A stretch of DNA of 25,486 nucleotides. Source: CAZTPJ01 sp964614515 (GTDB lineage: Bacteria; Planctomycetota; Phycisphaerae; Phycisphaerales; UBA1924). The DNA lies in contig CAZTPJ010000053.1 of NCBI GenBank assembly GCA_964614515.1, positions 1 to 25,486 of the forward strand. The letters run 5' to 3'. Positions 14,988 through 22,631 of the stretch are shown piece by piece. Below the pieces are notes generated by a model. That model was not told the origin of the DNA. It saw nothing but the letters and a program-made list of their open reading frames with translations, and did no database searches. The number at the start of each line of letters is the position of its first letter. The first letter of the stretch is position 1. Both the position numbers and the translations under genes were made by a program.

Positions 14988-16628
14988 TCAGGCTCGCTTG
15001 AGCAGGGCGCGAAGCTCCTCCGCACGCGTCATCGCCGCGACGGCAACGTACACCACGCCCCCAACCGCCGTCGCCGCAACCAAGCGCGCCGCACGGCTCG
15101 ACCAGGCCTCCGATGTCGGCCACAGTATCAGCACGAGCATGACGCACACGGCCATGGCGATGGCCAACGCGGCCGTGCGGACCATCGCCCGGGTCGTCGA
15201 ACGGTCAAAGAGCGTGACGCCGAGCGTTCGCTGGGCGAGGATCGCGAGGATGGCGCATTGAGCGGTCGCGGCCAGGCTTGTCGCCCACGCCAGGCCCGCC
15301 TCGCGCAGTGGGCCGATCAGGCCAAGACCAAGCAGCGCGTTGCACGCGACCATCACCAGCGAGATGCGCATCGGCGTGGACGTGTCGCCCCGCGCATAGA
15401 ACGCGCGGGTGAAGACGTGATTGAGCGAGTACGCCCACACGGCCGGGGCGTAGCCCAGCAGCACCGCCGCGGATCTCGCTGCGCCTTCATCGCTGAAACC
15501 CATCGTGCTGCCCGCGAACAAGACCCACGAAAGATCATCGCGCACCAGAATCAGTCCGAGCGTCGCCGGCAGGCCGATGAACAGCGACAGTCGAAGGCCC
15601 CGCCGCAGCGTGTCGGCAAATCGCGCGGGATCATCGGCATGTCGCGAGAGTAGCGGAAACGCGGCCGTGGCCACGGCGATGCCAAACACCCCGAGCGGAA
15701 ACTGATAGAGCCGTTGTGTCGCGGCGAGAATGATGTTCGAGGCGTCATCGAGCGAATGCGGGACGAATCCGAGCACCGCGCCTCCGAACCAGATCGGCCA
15801 CATCGCGATCAGGACATCGAGGAGTGAACTCAGTTGCAGCGCGCCCAGGCCGATGACGACCGGGATGAATCGCGAGAGCATTCGCCGTGTCCGCTGTCCC
15901 GAGCCGGCGATGGCGCGTGTGAACCGCGTGTGCTTCCGCAAGAGCCACGCGAACCAGATGCACTGCGTGAGGCCGGAGAACACAGTCGCGACGCCAAGGG
16001 TATACGCGGCCGGCGGATCACCCGCACGCCCGTTGAGCAAGTACCATGCGCCGGCGACGATGATGAACGCGTTGAGGACGATCGGCCCGGCCGCGCCGGG
16101 CGCGAATCGCCCATGCACCTGAAGCATCCCCGCGAGAATCGCCGCCAGACACACCAAAGGCATGAACGGCAGCATCACCATCACCAGACGCAGCGACAAC
16201 GCCCGATCCGGCGGCTGATCGGTGGTGAGGAGGATGATCGCCAGCACGGCCTCGATGATGATCGTCAGCGCTGTGGTGGTCAGGCCAAGCAGCAGCAGCG
16301 TGAGCGAAGCGAATCGGCGGGCTTCGCGCGGGTCGGCTTTATTGGCGCTGGTGTATTCAGGGATGAACGCGGCCGAGAGCGCCCCTTCGCCAAAGAGCCT
16401 GCGAAACATGTTGGGTATGGCGAAGCCCGCGAGAAAGGCCGAGCCCAGGGCCGTGTCGCCAAAGAGCCGCACGAGCATCACATCGCGAATCATGCCGGCG
16501 AAGCGTGAGACGAGGGTGATGATGGAAAAGGTGCGTGTGGCGCCGGCGAGGCCGTCGTCCGTCGATGTGGACGTTGACGGCGCGGCTGTGTTGTCAGAGG
16601 GCTGGTCGGTGGCGTCATCCGTGCGCAC
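14988..16628 (-). CDS. murJ: lipid II flippase MurJ
   Basis: The 546-residue MOP-superfamily membrane protein would flip lipid II across the inner membrane for peptidoglycan synthesis. The N-terminal signature is intact: SRFAGMIRDVMLVRLFG, then AFLAGFAIPNMFRRLFGEGA, then SAAFIPEY. About 14 hydrophobic segments follow, and PLGVFGIAVATAAFPLLSRH is the conserved mid-protein block. A polar Ser/Thr/Asp-rich arm of about 30 residues precedes the first helix, an unusual extension. The GTG start at 16628 sits six bases after a -10 hexamer with a matching -35, so the transcript is probably leaderless. The gene is relevant to the debate on planctomycete cell walls, since it implies peptidoglycan precursor export. 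Confidence 0.93.
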   Translation of the reverse strand: MRTDDATDQPSDNTAAPSTSTSTDDGLAGATRTFSIITLVSRFAGMIRDVMLVRLFGDTALGSAFLAGFAIPNMFRRLFGEGALSAAFIPEYTSANKADPREARRFASLTLLLLGLTTTALTIIIEAVLAIILLTTDQPPDRALSLRLVMVMLPFMPLVCLAAILAGMLQVHGRFAPGAAGPIVLNAFIIVAGAWYLLNGRAGDPPAAYTLGVATVFSGLTQCIWFAWLLRKHTRFTRAIAGSGQRTRRMLSRFIPVVIGLGALQLSSLLDVLIAMWPIWFGGAVLGFVPHSLDDASNIILAATQRLYQFPLGVFGIAVATAAFPLLSRHADDPARFADTLRRGLRLSLFIGLPATLGLILVRDDLSWVLFAGSTMGFSDEGAARSAAVLLGYAPAVWAYSLNHVFTRAFYARGDTSTPMRISLVMVACNALLGLGLIGPLREAGLAWATSLAATAQCAILAILAQRTLGVTLFDRSTTRAMVRTAALAIAMAVCVMLVLILWPTSEAWSSRAARLVAATAVGGVVYVAVAAMTRAEELRALLKRA

Positions 16629-16634
16629 GGGCAG

Positions 16635-16664
16635 AGGCTAGCGGGTGCGCCCGTGCGGAGTCAA
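16635..16664 (-). promoter_or_regulatory. sigma70-type promoter of murJ giving a leaderless mRNA
   Basis: On the minus strand TTGACT (16659-16664), an 18-base spacer and TAGCCT (16635-16640) are followed by six bases and the GTG start. There is no room for a Shine-Dalgarno after the predicted transcript start. Confidence 0.65.
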
Positions 16665-16670
16665 GAAGAG

Positions 16671-16768
16671 TCGATCGCGCGAGCGATCGAAACTCCGCCT
16701 TCACGGCGTATGTCCCCGGCGCTCCATCGCATCCAAGATGTCGTCGGTTTTCGATCGCATGCGCGATC
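16671..16768. other. two GATCGC hairpins between the metallohydrolase gene and murJ
   Basis: TCGATCGC-GCGA-GCGATCGA (16671-16690, perfect 8-bp stem, GNRA-type loop) and GATCGC-ATGC-GCGATC (16753-16768) share the same arm sequence. The second lies 4 bases after the metallohydrolase stop and the first just upstream of the murJ -35. They may end or protect the upstream transcript; there is no clear T-tract. Confidence 0.55.
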
Positions 16769-16771
16769 CGC

Positions 16772-17437
16772 TCATGTGGGAAGAGCGCGAACATACGGAT
16801 TGGCGCGTTTTTCCTGGCCGATGGTCGATGGCGGGCCGTGGCCGGGGAGGATGCGCGTGTCATCGGGCAGCGTGTAGAGGCGCGAGCGGATGGCGTGGGC
16901 GAGCGTGTCAAAGTCGCTGCCGGGAAAGTCGGTGCGTCCGATCGACCCGGCGAAGAGCGCATCGCCGACGAACGCGGTCGCAGAGGGCTTGTTGTACAGC
17001 GTGATGCCCCCGGGCGAGTGGCCGGGGGTGTGCAGAATGGTCCAGTGTGTGCCCGCGAGGTCGAGCGATTCGTGGTCCATGAGGAGGCGGTCAGGCGTGG
17101 GACCGGTGGTGGGGAGACCCGACATCGCGCTCAGGTTGAGCATCGGGTCGGTGAGCCAGTCGCGCTCGGCCTCGTGAATCCAGACGGGGATTCGCGGGAA
17201 CCGACGGCGAAGATCATGCAGGCCGGCGATGTGATCGACGTGGGCGTGTGTGAGGATGACGGCCTGCGGCGTGATGGTTCGCTCATCAAGCCAGTCGGCC
17301 ATGATCGTCGCGTCAAAACTGGCGTCAATGATCCACGCCTTGTCGCCCGCGCCCGGGCGGAGGATGTAGCAGTTCGTGCCGTAGGGGCCGAGTTCAAAGC
17401 CGGTGATTTCGATGTGGGTGTCGCCTTCGTTGGTCAT
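16772..17437 (-). CDS. MBL-fold metallohydrolase, glyoxalase II-like
   Basis: The 221-residue metallo-beta-lactamase-fold hydrolase has the full two-metal site. LTHAHVDHIAG gives H64, H66, D68 and H69. HTPGHSPGG supplies H140, VGDALF supplies D159, and LPGHGPPSTIGQEK supplies H200. The stretch GSIGRTDFPGSD is typical of the YcbL/glyoxalase II-like subgroup, which hydrolyses thioesters such as S-lactoylglutathione or persulfide-type substrates; the true substrate is not known. TATGAT ends six bases before the ATG, so this gene too would be leaderless. It is divergent from the cupin gene, with overlapping -10 elements. Confidence 0.9.
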   Translation of the reverse strand: MTNEGDTHIEITGFELGPYGTNCYILRPGAGDKAWIIDASFDATIMADWLDERTITPQAVILTHAHVDHIAGLHDLRRRFPRIPVWIHEAERDWLTDPMLNLSAMSGLPTTGPTPDRLLMDHESLDLAGTHWTILHTPGHSPGGITLYNKPSATAFVGDALFAGSIGRTDFPGSDFDTLAHAIRSRLYTLPDDTRILPGHGPPSTIGQEKRANPYVRALPT

Positions 17438-17443
17438 TGGGGG

Positions 17444-17453
17444 ATCATAGAAT
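17444..17453. promoter_or_regulatory. overlapping divergent -10 elements
   Basis: On the minus strand TATGAT (17444-17449) serves the metallohydrolase, six bases from its ATG. On the plus strand TAGAAT (17448-17453) could serve the cupin gene. The two cannot be occupied at the same time, so expression may be mutually exclusive. No good -35 was found for either. Confidence 0.45.
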
Positions 17454-17488
17454 CGAGCGGTGGAACGTGTGTGTGGTCATCGAAGAAT

Positions 17489-17518
17489 GGCAGGCGGGAT
17501 GCCTGCCCCACCGGATCC
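17489..17518. repeat. dispersed palindromic repeat, inverted copy
   Basis: This 30-bp block is the reverse complement of 5754-5783 with one mismatch. Its core GGCAGGC-GGGAT-GCCTGCC is a hairpin. It lies in the leader of the cupin gene, ending three bases before the Shine-Dalgarno AGGAG. Confidence 0.9.
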
Positions 17519-17532
17519 ACAGGAGTGGCGAC

Positions 17533-17916
17533 ATGGTGATCCGCAACATCAAGAGTGTGCCGCACAAGCCGGTGGAGATGGCGGGCGTCTCGGGTGTGCG
17601 GATGTCGGTGATGGTCGGGCGCGAGGATGGCGCCCCGAACTTCGCCTTGCGGCACTTCATCGTCGAGCCGGGCGGACACTCGCCGCGGCACAGCCACGAC
17701 TATGAGCACGAAGTATTCATCGTCTCCGGCGGTGGGACGGTGCTGCTGGAGGGGGCTGAGCGCCCCATCCGCGCCGGCGATGTCGTGTATGTCCCCGCGG
17801 ATCACGAGCATCAGTTCAAGGCGGCCAGCGCGGTCGGCGATCTGCCCGGCGGACTCGAGTTTCTCTGCCTCGTTCCGGTTACGCGAAACTGCGGCGAGCC
17901 GACGCCGGGGAGTTGA
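17533..17916 (+). CDS. cupin-domain protein
   Basis: The 127-residue single-domain cupin has the metal-binding motif 1, GGHSPRHSHDYEHEVFIVSG, with three histidines and a glutamate, and motif 2, AGDVVYVPADHEHQF. It is a small beta-barrel, likely metal-dependent, with unknown ligand or substrate. AGGAG seven bases before the ATG at 17533 fixes the start; the open frame to 17437 runs through the dispersed repeat and is not coding. The protein is of ordinary length for a stand-alone cupin. The exported esterase-family gene follows 72 bases downstream on the same strand. Confidence 0.88.
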   Translation: MVIRNIKSVPHKPVEMAGVSGVRMSVMVGREDGAPNFALRHFIVEPGGHSPRHSHDYEHEVFIVSGGGTVLLEGAERPIRAGDVVYVPADHEHQFKAASAVGDLPGGLEFLCLVPVTRNCGEPTPGS

Positions 17917-17988
17917 TGACCCTCCCGATCCGCCCACATGAAACCGCGACGCCGCCTGCCCGGTAAGCCCATGCGGGAGGCCCCGATC

Positions 17989-19338
17989 ATGCGTGTCCTG
18001 ACCCTGGCGATGTATGCGACGGCCGTGGCATGTGCGCAAGCCACTGCGCAGGATGACGCCTCGCGCATCGCGTGGCTCAAGGACAACGCCGTGGTCATTC
18101 GCACGATCGACCCGCGCGATGAGGACTACACGGACCTCGAACCGCTCATCGACGCCATCGGCGATGCGCGAATCGTGCAACTCGGCGAGCAGAGCCACGG
18201 CGATGGCGCGTGCTTTCACGCCAAGAGTCGCATCGCCAAGTTCCTCCACGCCCGCATGGGCTTTGACCTGATCGTGTTCGAATCCGGGTTCTTCGACTGC
18301 CGCCTCGTGGAGGCCGCGTTCGCGCGGGGCGATGACCCGCTCACGGCCGCTCGCCAAGGCATCTTCGGCATCTGGAGCGACAGCGAACAGGTGCGGGCGC
18401 TGTGGGAATACATCGCGGACACGCATCGGACGGATCGCCCGTTGGAGGTTGCGGGGTTTGACTCGCAGACCACCAGCGGCGCGGGGTTCCAGGAGATTCT
18501 GCCTTCGCTCGAAACGTTTCTCATCGCACGCGGTTCACGGGTACTCACGGCCGAACACCGTCACGCGCTGCAACTCGGCGTGATGCACGCGAGCGATCCT
18601 CGCGAGTCGCCGATGACTCGCGAGGAGTTTGGGGCGTTTGTCGCCGCGGCCGGGGCGATTCTGGAAGAGATTGAGGGATCGCTCCTCGCCGCGGATGATG
18701 ATGCGAGTCGTCGTGAACTGTCGATTCGGCGCCGCGATGTCGTGAACCTCCGCGCGTTTGTGTCGCAGATGTACTGGCAGATCAACGCGGCGCAGGCGAA
18801 GGAGGAAGGTGAGGACTGGACGAAGTACCGCGAACCGTTCATGGCCGACACGCTGCTCTTCATCGCGCGGGAGTTGTATCCCGATCGCAAGATCATGACG
18901 TGGGGCGCGAGTTCACACCTGATGCACGGGTCCAAGGGCGTCGAGTGGCAGAGGCAATCGGGCGAGTTCGGCCCGGATGCGACGGGGTTCGTACCCATGG
19001 GCGACCCGGTTCGCGATGCGCTCGGCGAAGCGGTGTACACCATCGGGTTCATCGCGTATGGCGGCGCGGTGGGACGGCCGTGGACCGGGGCGTCGCCACT
19101 TCCGACAGCGCCCAAAGGCTCGCTCGATGAGTTGTGTTTTCAGACGGGCGAGCGGTTTCTGTTCGTTGACCTCCGCGGGCCGCGGCATCGCGGGGAACCC
19201 GCGTGGCTGCTCGAACCGATGATCGCGCGCCCGCGTGGCTATGTGCCGATGCGGGCGCGGTGGCCTGAGTCGTGCGATGCGATGGTCTTCACCGCGTGGA
19301 TGTACCCGAGTACGCGAGCAATCGAGATCGAGCCGTAG
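17989..19338 (+). CDS. exported erythromycin-esterase-family protein
   Basis: The 449-residue protein has the erythromycin esterase (EreA/EreB-like) fold. LGEQSHGDGACFHAKSRIAK carries E67 and H70, and LIVFESGFFDC carries E98; both blocks line the active site in the family. WGASSHLMHGS, near residue 310, is the later conserved His-containing block. In this family some members open macrolide lactones, but many relatives have other or unknown esters as substrates, so no resistance function is claimed. The start at ATG 17989 is chosen because GGAGG lies eight bases upstream and the product then begins with a clean signal peptide (MRVLTLAMYATAVACAQATA). Export separates it from the cytoplasmic resistance enzymes. 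Confidence 0.85.
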   Translation: MRVLTLAMYATAVACAQATAQDDASRIAWLKDNAVVIRTIDPRDEDYTDLEPLIDAIGDARIVQLGEQSHGDGACFHAKSRIAKFLHARMGFDLIVFESGFFDCRLVEAAFARGDDPLTAARQGIFGIWSDSEQVRALWEYIADTHRTDRPLEVAGFDSQTTSGAGFQEILPSLETFLIARGSRVLTAEHRHALQLGVMHASDPRESPMTREEFGAFVAAAGAILEEIEGSLLAADDDASRRELSIRRRDVVNLRAFVSQMYWQINAAQAKEEGEDWTKYREPFMADTLLFIARELYPDRKIMTWGASSHLMHGSKGVEWQRQSGEFGPDATGFVPMGDPVRDALGEAVYTIGFIAYGGAVGRPWTGASPLPTAPKGSLDELCFQTGERFLFVDLRGPRHRGEPAWLLEPMIARPRGYVPMRARWPESCDAMVFTAWMYPSTRAIEIEP

Positions 19339-19357
19339 CGCACGCCATCCAGATAGG

Positions 19358-19695
19358 AAGCCCGACCATAAGGAGGGGCTTTGGCTTCACTAAGAAGCCC
19401 GACCGTAAGGAAGGGCTTGGCGACGGCCATGCATCCTCATCCATCAACCGATCCACTGCGTCACGGCGAACACACTTCCCGACGGTTGGAACTCACCGCG
19501 TCACACACGCTCACCCGCCACCACGCCCTCCCTTACGGTCGGGCTTCTTGCGCTGACCGTGCCATCGAAGTCGCCATAGGCGACGTCGATGCTCCTTGCG
19601 ATGGCATGGTCAGGCCACGCACTGGCAAGCCTGAAGGCTTGCCCATGCCACACGCCTGAAGGGCCTCCTGGGTAGCCCGCCACTCCGTAGCGGGT
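19358..19695. repeat. cluster of palindromic intergenic repeats
   Basis: The 402-base gap between two genes holds several elements and no gene I can support. A 24-bp unit, AAGCCCGACC-rTAAGG-rrGGGCTT, occurs at 19358-19381 and 19395-19418 (two mismatches) and inverted at 19525-19546 (one mismatch over 22). GTCGCC-ATA-GGCGAC lies at 19570-19584. A perfect hairpin GGCAAGCC-TGAA-GGCTTGCC lies at 19624-19643 inside an outer pair TGGCATGG/CCATGCCA (19602-19609, 19643-19650). A 6-bp stem lies at 19675-19695. Confidence 0.85.
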
Positions 19696-19726
19696 CTCTT
19701 GTCTGGGGTCCAGCTTCGCCGTGACC

Positions 19727-19732
19727 TATGCT
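19727..19732 (+). promoter_or_regulatory. candidate -10 of the B12-GTPase gene
   Basis: TATGCT is followed by eight pyrimidine-rich bases and the ATG at 19741. The transcript would start at or within two bases of the ATG. Confidence 0.45.
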
Positions 19733-19740
19733 CTCTCTCC

Positions 19741-20898
19741 ATGACGAAGTCTCTGCACACGGCAACGACGGAGTTTGAAAAGCGGGATCGCTGCGCGGAT
19801 CTGCCGCATCGGCCGCGGGTGTTGCTTGGCAAGATGGGGCTTGACGGGCACGATCGCGGCGTGAAGGTGATCGCGCGGGCGATGCGTGATTCGGGGATTC
19901 ATGTGATCTATTCGGGCCTGTGGCAAACGCCTCGAAGCCTCGCCGTCTCCGCGCGGGATGAGGACTGCGATGTCATCTGCGCGAGCATGATGTCCAACTC
20001 GCATCTGGTGCTGGGTCCAAAGTTGATGGACGCGATGCGCGAGGTTGGACGGCCGGACATCCCGGTGTACATGGGCGGGATTCTGCCGCAGGAAGACCTG
20101 CCCGTGCTGGCCAAGGCGGGCATCGCCAAGTGCTTCACGACGGGCGTGGGGCTGCTTGAGATTGTCGAGGCCGTGCGCAGCGCGGTGAAGGCGAAGGCGA
20201 GCGAGGTCGGCGGCGGTCAGGCGACCGCGCAGCTCGCGCGGGATATCTCATTGGCGCACGCGGGCGGTGCGGTGCGCCCAAGCGCGAAGAGGCGACGGCC
20301 ATCGCGCATCATCGGCGTGACCGGCTCGCCCGGCGCGGGCAAGTCAACGCTCGTGGCGCAGCTTGTCGGTGAATACACGCGGCGGGCGAAGGAGGCGCCG
20401 GGCCTGGGCCGCTGCGCGGTGGTGGCTTTTGATCCGCTCAGCCCGATCACCAGCGGGGCGCTCCTGGGCGATCGGTTGCGCGTGGACTTCAACGCGCTCG
20501 ATGAGGCCGTGTATTACCGAAGTCTCGCGATCCCCGGCGAGGACTATCACGCGCTCAACGACATCGTGGAGTTGATCGGCGGGGCATCCACGGGCGAGTC
20601 GGCGTATGAGACGGTCTTCGTCGAGACGGTGGGGGCGGGTCAGAATGAAACGCGCATCCGCGGGCACGTCGATCAAACGCTCGTCGTCCTCACGCCGGGC
20701 ATGGGTGACGCCGTGCAGATGGACAAGGCGGGGATTCTCGAGATCGCCGACGTATTCGTCTGCAACAAGGCGGATCATCCCGGCGAGAACGAACTGGTGC
20801 GGTCGCTGCGGGATGTGGCCGGGAAGCGGCCGATCGTGGAGACGATCGCGACGCGCGGGACGGGGATCGGCGAGTTGCTGGATGTGATTGTGGGGTGA
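19741..20898 (+). CDS. cobalamin-binding domain fused to a MeaB/ArgK-type GTPase
   Basis: This 385-residue protein joins two modules. Residues about 25-150 are a B12-binding Rossmann domain like the small domain of methylmalonyl-CoA mutase: KMGLDGHDRG contains D35-x-H37-x-x-G40 with the cobalt-coordinating histidine, and SGLWQTP and MMSNSH follow as expected. Residues about 185-385 are a G3E-type P-loop GTPase: GSPGAGKST (195-203), FDPLSP, FVETVGAGQNE (MeaB signature) and CNKAD (341-345). IcmF has the same order but continues into a mutase catalytic domain; here the protein stops soon after the base-recognition motif, and the MeaB dimerisation tail is also missing. It probably chaperones or loads B12 for a mutase encoded elsewhere. 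ATG 19741 is preferred over the in-frame start at 19699. Confidence 0.85.
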   Translation: MTKSLHTATTEFEKRDRCADLPHRPRVLLGKMGLDGHDRGVKVIARAMRDSGIHVIYSGLWQTPRSLAVSARDEDCDVICASMMSNSHLVLGPKLMDAMREVGRPDIPVYMGGILPQEDLPVLAKAGIAKCFTTGVGLLEIVEAVRSAVKAKASEVGGGQATAQLARDISLAHAGGAVRPSAKRRRPSRIIGVTGSPGAGKSTLVAQLVGEYTRRAKEAPGLGRCAVVAFDPLSPITSGALLGDRLRVDFNALDEAVYYRSLAIPGEDYHALNDIVELIGGASTGESAYETVFVETVGAGQNETRIRGHVDQTLVVLTPGMGDAVQMDKAGILEIADVFVCNKADHPGENELVRSLRDVAGKRPIVETIATRGTGIGELLDVIVG

Positions 20899-21036
20899 GG
20901 CGGTTGCTTCGTCTCCGCGAGCTGTCCAGAACCCGCGAGATCAAGGAGCGACGCACTCAGCCGCGAGGGTGGGCGGTTGGTTGTGATGCGGCCTTCTCAG
21001 CGTTCCTCGATAGCGCCCGCCCGGACACATGCTCGA

Positions 21037-21666
21037 TTACTCCCACGATTGTCGGGGATCGAAGGGTTTGAGCCGCTTCGTGTAGCGGAGGATCTCATCC
21101 GCGATGATGCGGCTGGCGACGTCGCTTCCCGCGGCGTCGTCGCGGGAGTATGGAATGTTCATCCGCACGGCGAACTGTGGCATCTGCTCCCACAAGTCCC
21201 GCAGCGGCTTCATCCCAAGCACGACCGCGTCTCGCGTCCTGCGCGCCTGGTTAGGCAGCAGATCGGGGTCCGCATAGGCGATGCCGAAGTCTGATATGAC
21301 AAAGATCGTTGGCTCACGCCACGTCGCGTCGAGGGAGTCGCCGAGTACGTTGACCATGCGGATTTCGCGAGTCCGCGGGCGAAAGCTCGACTTGACTGAG
21401 AGATCGACATCGCCAACCCGGATGTCGGTTCGGGTGACGACGACGCCGAGTGTTCGCGTGCGTTCGCCCAGGGCCACGAAGGCCGCCGCGATGATGCGTT
21501 CCGCCACGCCCCCGACGATGAACCGGTTCTCGTAGATCTGCGTGTTGTACCGAGTCAGCAGCAGATCCAGCGCCTTGAGCACATCATCGGCCAGGTCCGA
21601 ATCGCAGCGCAGCGCCTCCGCGAGGATGGCGAATGCCGCGCGAGCGGGTTCGAAGCGCCCATTCAC
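21037..21666 (-). CDS. putative type II restriction endonuclease
   Basis: The 209-residue protein has no close family I recognise. Its position is telling: the GTG start overlaps the methyltransferase stop by four bases (GTGA), as in many restriction-modification pairs. A PD-(D/E)xK-like core is visible: VGGVAERIIAAAF with E56, and VGDVDLSVK with D86, D88 and K92 on adjacent strands. That is the D-x(n)-[D/E/S]-x-K layout of nucleases, with Ser90 in the middle acidic position. Length is typical of small type II enzymes. The recognition sequence is unknown. Translation probably depends on coupling to the methyltransferase, which would ensure that protection is made first. The pair is also close in size to known BamHI-type systems. 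Confidence 0.65.
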   Translation of the reverse strand: MNGRFEPARAAFAILAEALRCDSDLADDVLKALDLLLTRYNTQIYENRFIVGGVAERIIAAAFVALGERTRTLGVVVTRTDIRVGDVDLSVKSSFRPRTREIRMVNVLGDSLDATWREPTIFVISDFGIAYADPDLLPNQARRTRDAVVLGMKPLRDLWEQMPQFAVRMNIPYSRDDAAGSDVASRIIADEILRYTKRLKPFDPRQSWE

Positions 21667-22520
21667 TGAATGCGTCCCACAAGGTCGCGGACTTCGTTGG
21701 CAAGACGCACCTTTGCGATGCGGGCGTACTCCTCGCTGATCTCAATGCCGATGTGTCGTCGCCCGAGGTTCGCCGCCGCCACGCATGTCGTTCCGCTGCC
21801 GGCCATCGGGTCCACGACGAGATCGCCCGGATTGGAGAAGCACAGGACCAGATCCTCGGCGAGTCGATCCGGGAACGTCGCGGGATGCTTGAGCTTGAGC
21901 TTGTTGCCTTCGGTGTTGCTCGTCGAATACGTCCAGACCGTGCCGCGGCACTTCATCTTGTTCACGGGTTTGGGATCGATGCGCTTGAAGCCGCCGTTGG
22001 TGAGGCGATCCGTACCGGAATAGACCTTGCCGGCGTGCTTGGAGGCCACCATCAGCGGTTCTTTGTTGAAGACCCGCGGCCGTTTGCCCTTGAAGAAGAT
22101 CAGCACGTACTCATGATCGACGCGAAATCGCTGCGTCCACCATGCGCCGGGGTTTCCGTGCCGTGAATAGATGCAGCACTCGAACATTCGCCAGCCGATG
22201 CGATCGCACCAGTCCACCGCCCATCGAAACGTCGTCAGGGACTTGGCGAAGTTCCGCGTGCCATCCCCCATGACCACGGCACACACGCCGCCATCGACCG
22301 TTGTCCTGAACAACTCCGCGCCCAGGCGCTGATAGTCGAACGTCCAGTCGCCCTTGTACTCGCGAATGCCGTCGTACGGCGGGCTGAACACGGTCAGATC
22401 GATGGTCTCAGCCGGCCACTCGGCCACGACCGTGAGGCAGTCTCCCACGATGATGTGATTCGCGGGAACCGCGGAGGTTGTGTGTGGATCATCGCGGTCG
22501 GGCGTGACGAGTCGTGTCAT
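21663..22520 (-). CDS. DNA methyltransferase, beta class, probably N4-cytosine
   Basis: The 285-residue enzyme has the beta-class motif order. The catalytic motif IV comes first, FSPPYDG at 45-51, and the AdoMet-binding motif I near the end, VVDPMAGSGTT at 235-245. SPPY rather than (D/N)PPY favours N4-cytosine methylation, as in PvuII- and BamHI-type enzymes, but N6-adenine is not excluded. NHIIVGDCLTVV at 21-32 is the N-terminal motif III-like strand, and HIGIEISEEYARIA follows motif I. The target-recognition part lies between about 125 and 220. ATG 22520 is preferred over the longer frame from 22571: a TAGAAT hexamer lies eight bases upstream. It overlaps the endonuclease gene by four bases. 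Confidence 0.88.
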   Translation of the reverse strand: MTRLVTPDRDDPHTTSAVPANHIIVGDCLTVVAEWPAETIDLTVFSPPYDGIREYKGDWTFDYQRLGAELFRTTVDGGVCAVVMGDGTRNFAKSLTTFRWAVDWCDRIGWRMFECCIYSRHGNPGAWWTQRFRVDHEYVLIFFKGKRPRVFNKEPLMVASKHAGKVYSGTDRLTNGGFKRIDPKPVNKMKCRGTVWTYSTSNTEGNKLKLKHPATFPDRLAEDLVLCFSNPGDLVVDPMAGSGTTCVAAANLGRRHIGIEISEEYARIAKVRLANEVRDLVGRIQ

Positions 22521-22528
22521 GGTGGACC

Positions 22529-22534
22529 ATTCTA
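22529..22534 (-). promoter_or_regulatory. candidate -10 of the methyltransferase/endonuclease operon
   Basis: TAGAAT on the minus strand lies eight bases before the ATG at 22520. The mRNA would have almost no leader and no Shine-Dalgarno. Confidence 0.45.
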
Positions 22535-22631
22535 ACCTCGCGCCCGCGCCGCGTCGGACATGACGCCGCAAGCGAACGATGGTTGTGATCGTGACCGACT
22601 CTGTGCCCGCCGTGCTGGACGCTGATGCCCC

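Noticed and set aside
16535..18426. Two long shadow ORFs (334 aa plus, 330 aa minus)
   Set aside because: They cross the metallohydrolase, cupin and esterase genes in antisense and translate the dispersed repeat; no conserved domains.
17989..19338. Acquired macrolide resistance gene
   Set aside because: No mobile element flanks it, its base usage is like its neighbours, and it is exported, unlike typical resistance enzymes.
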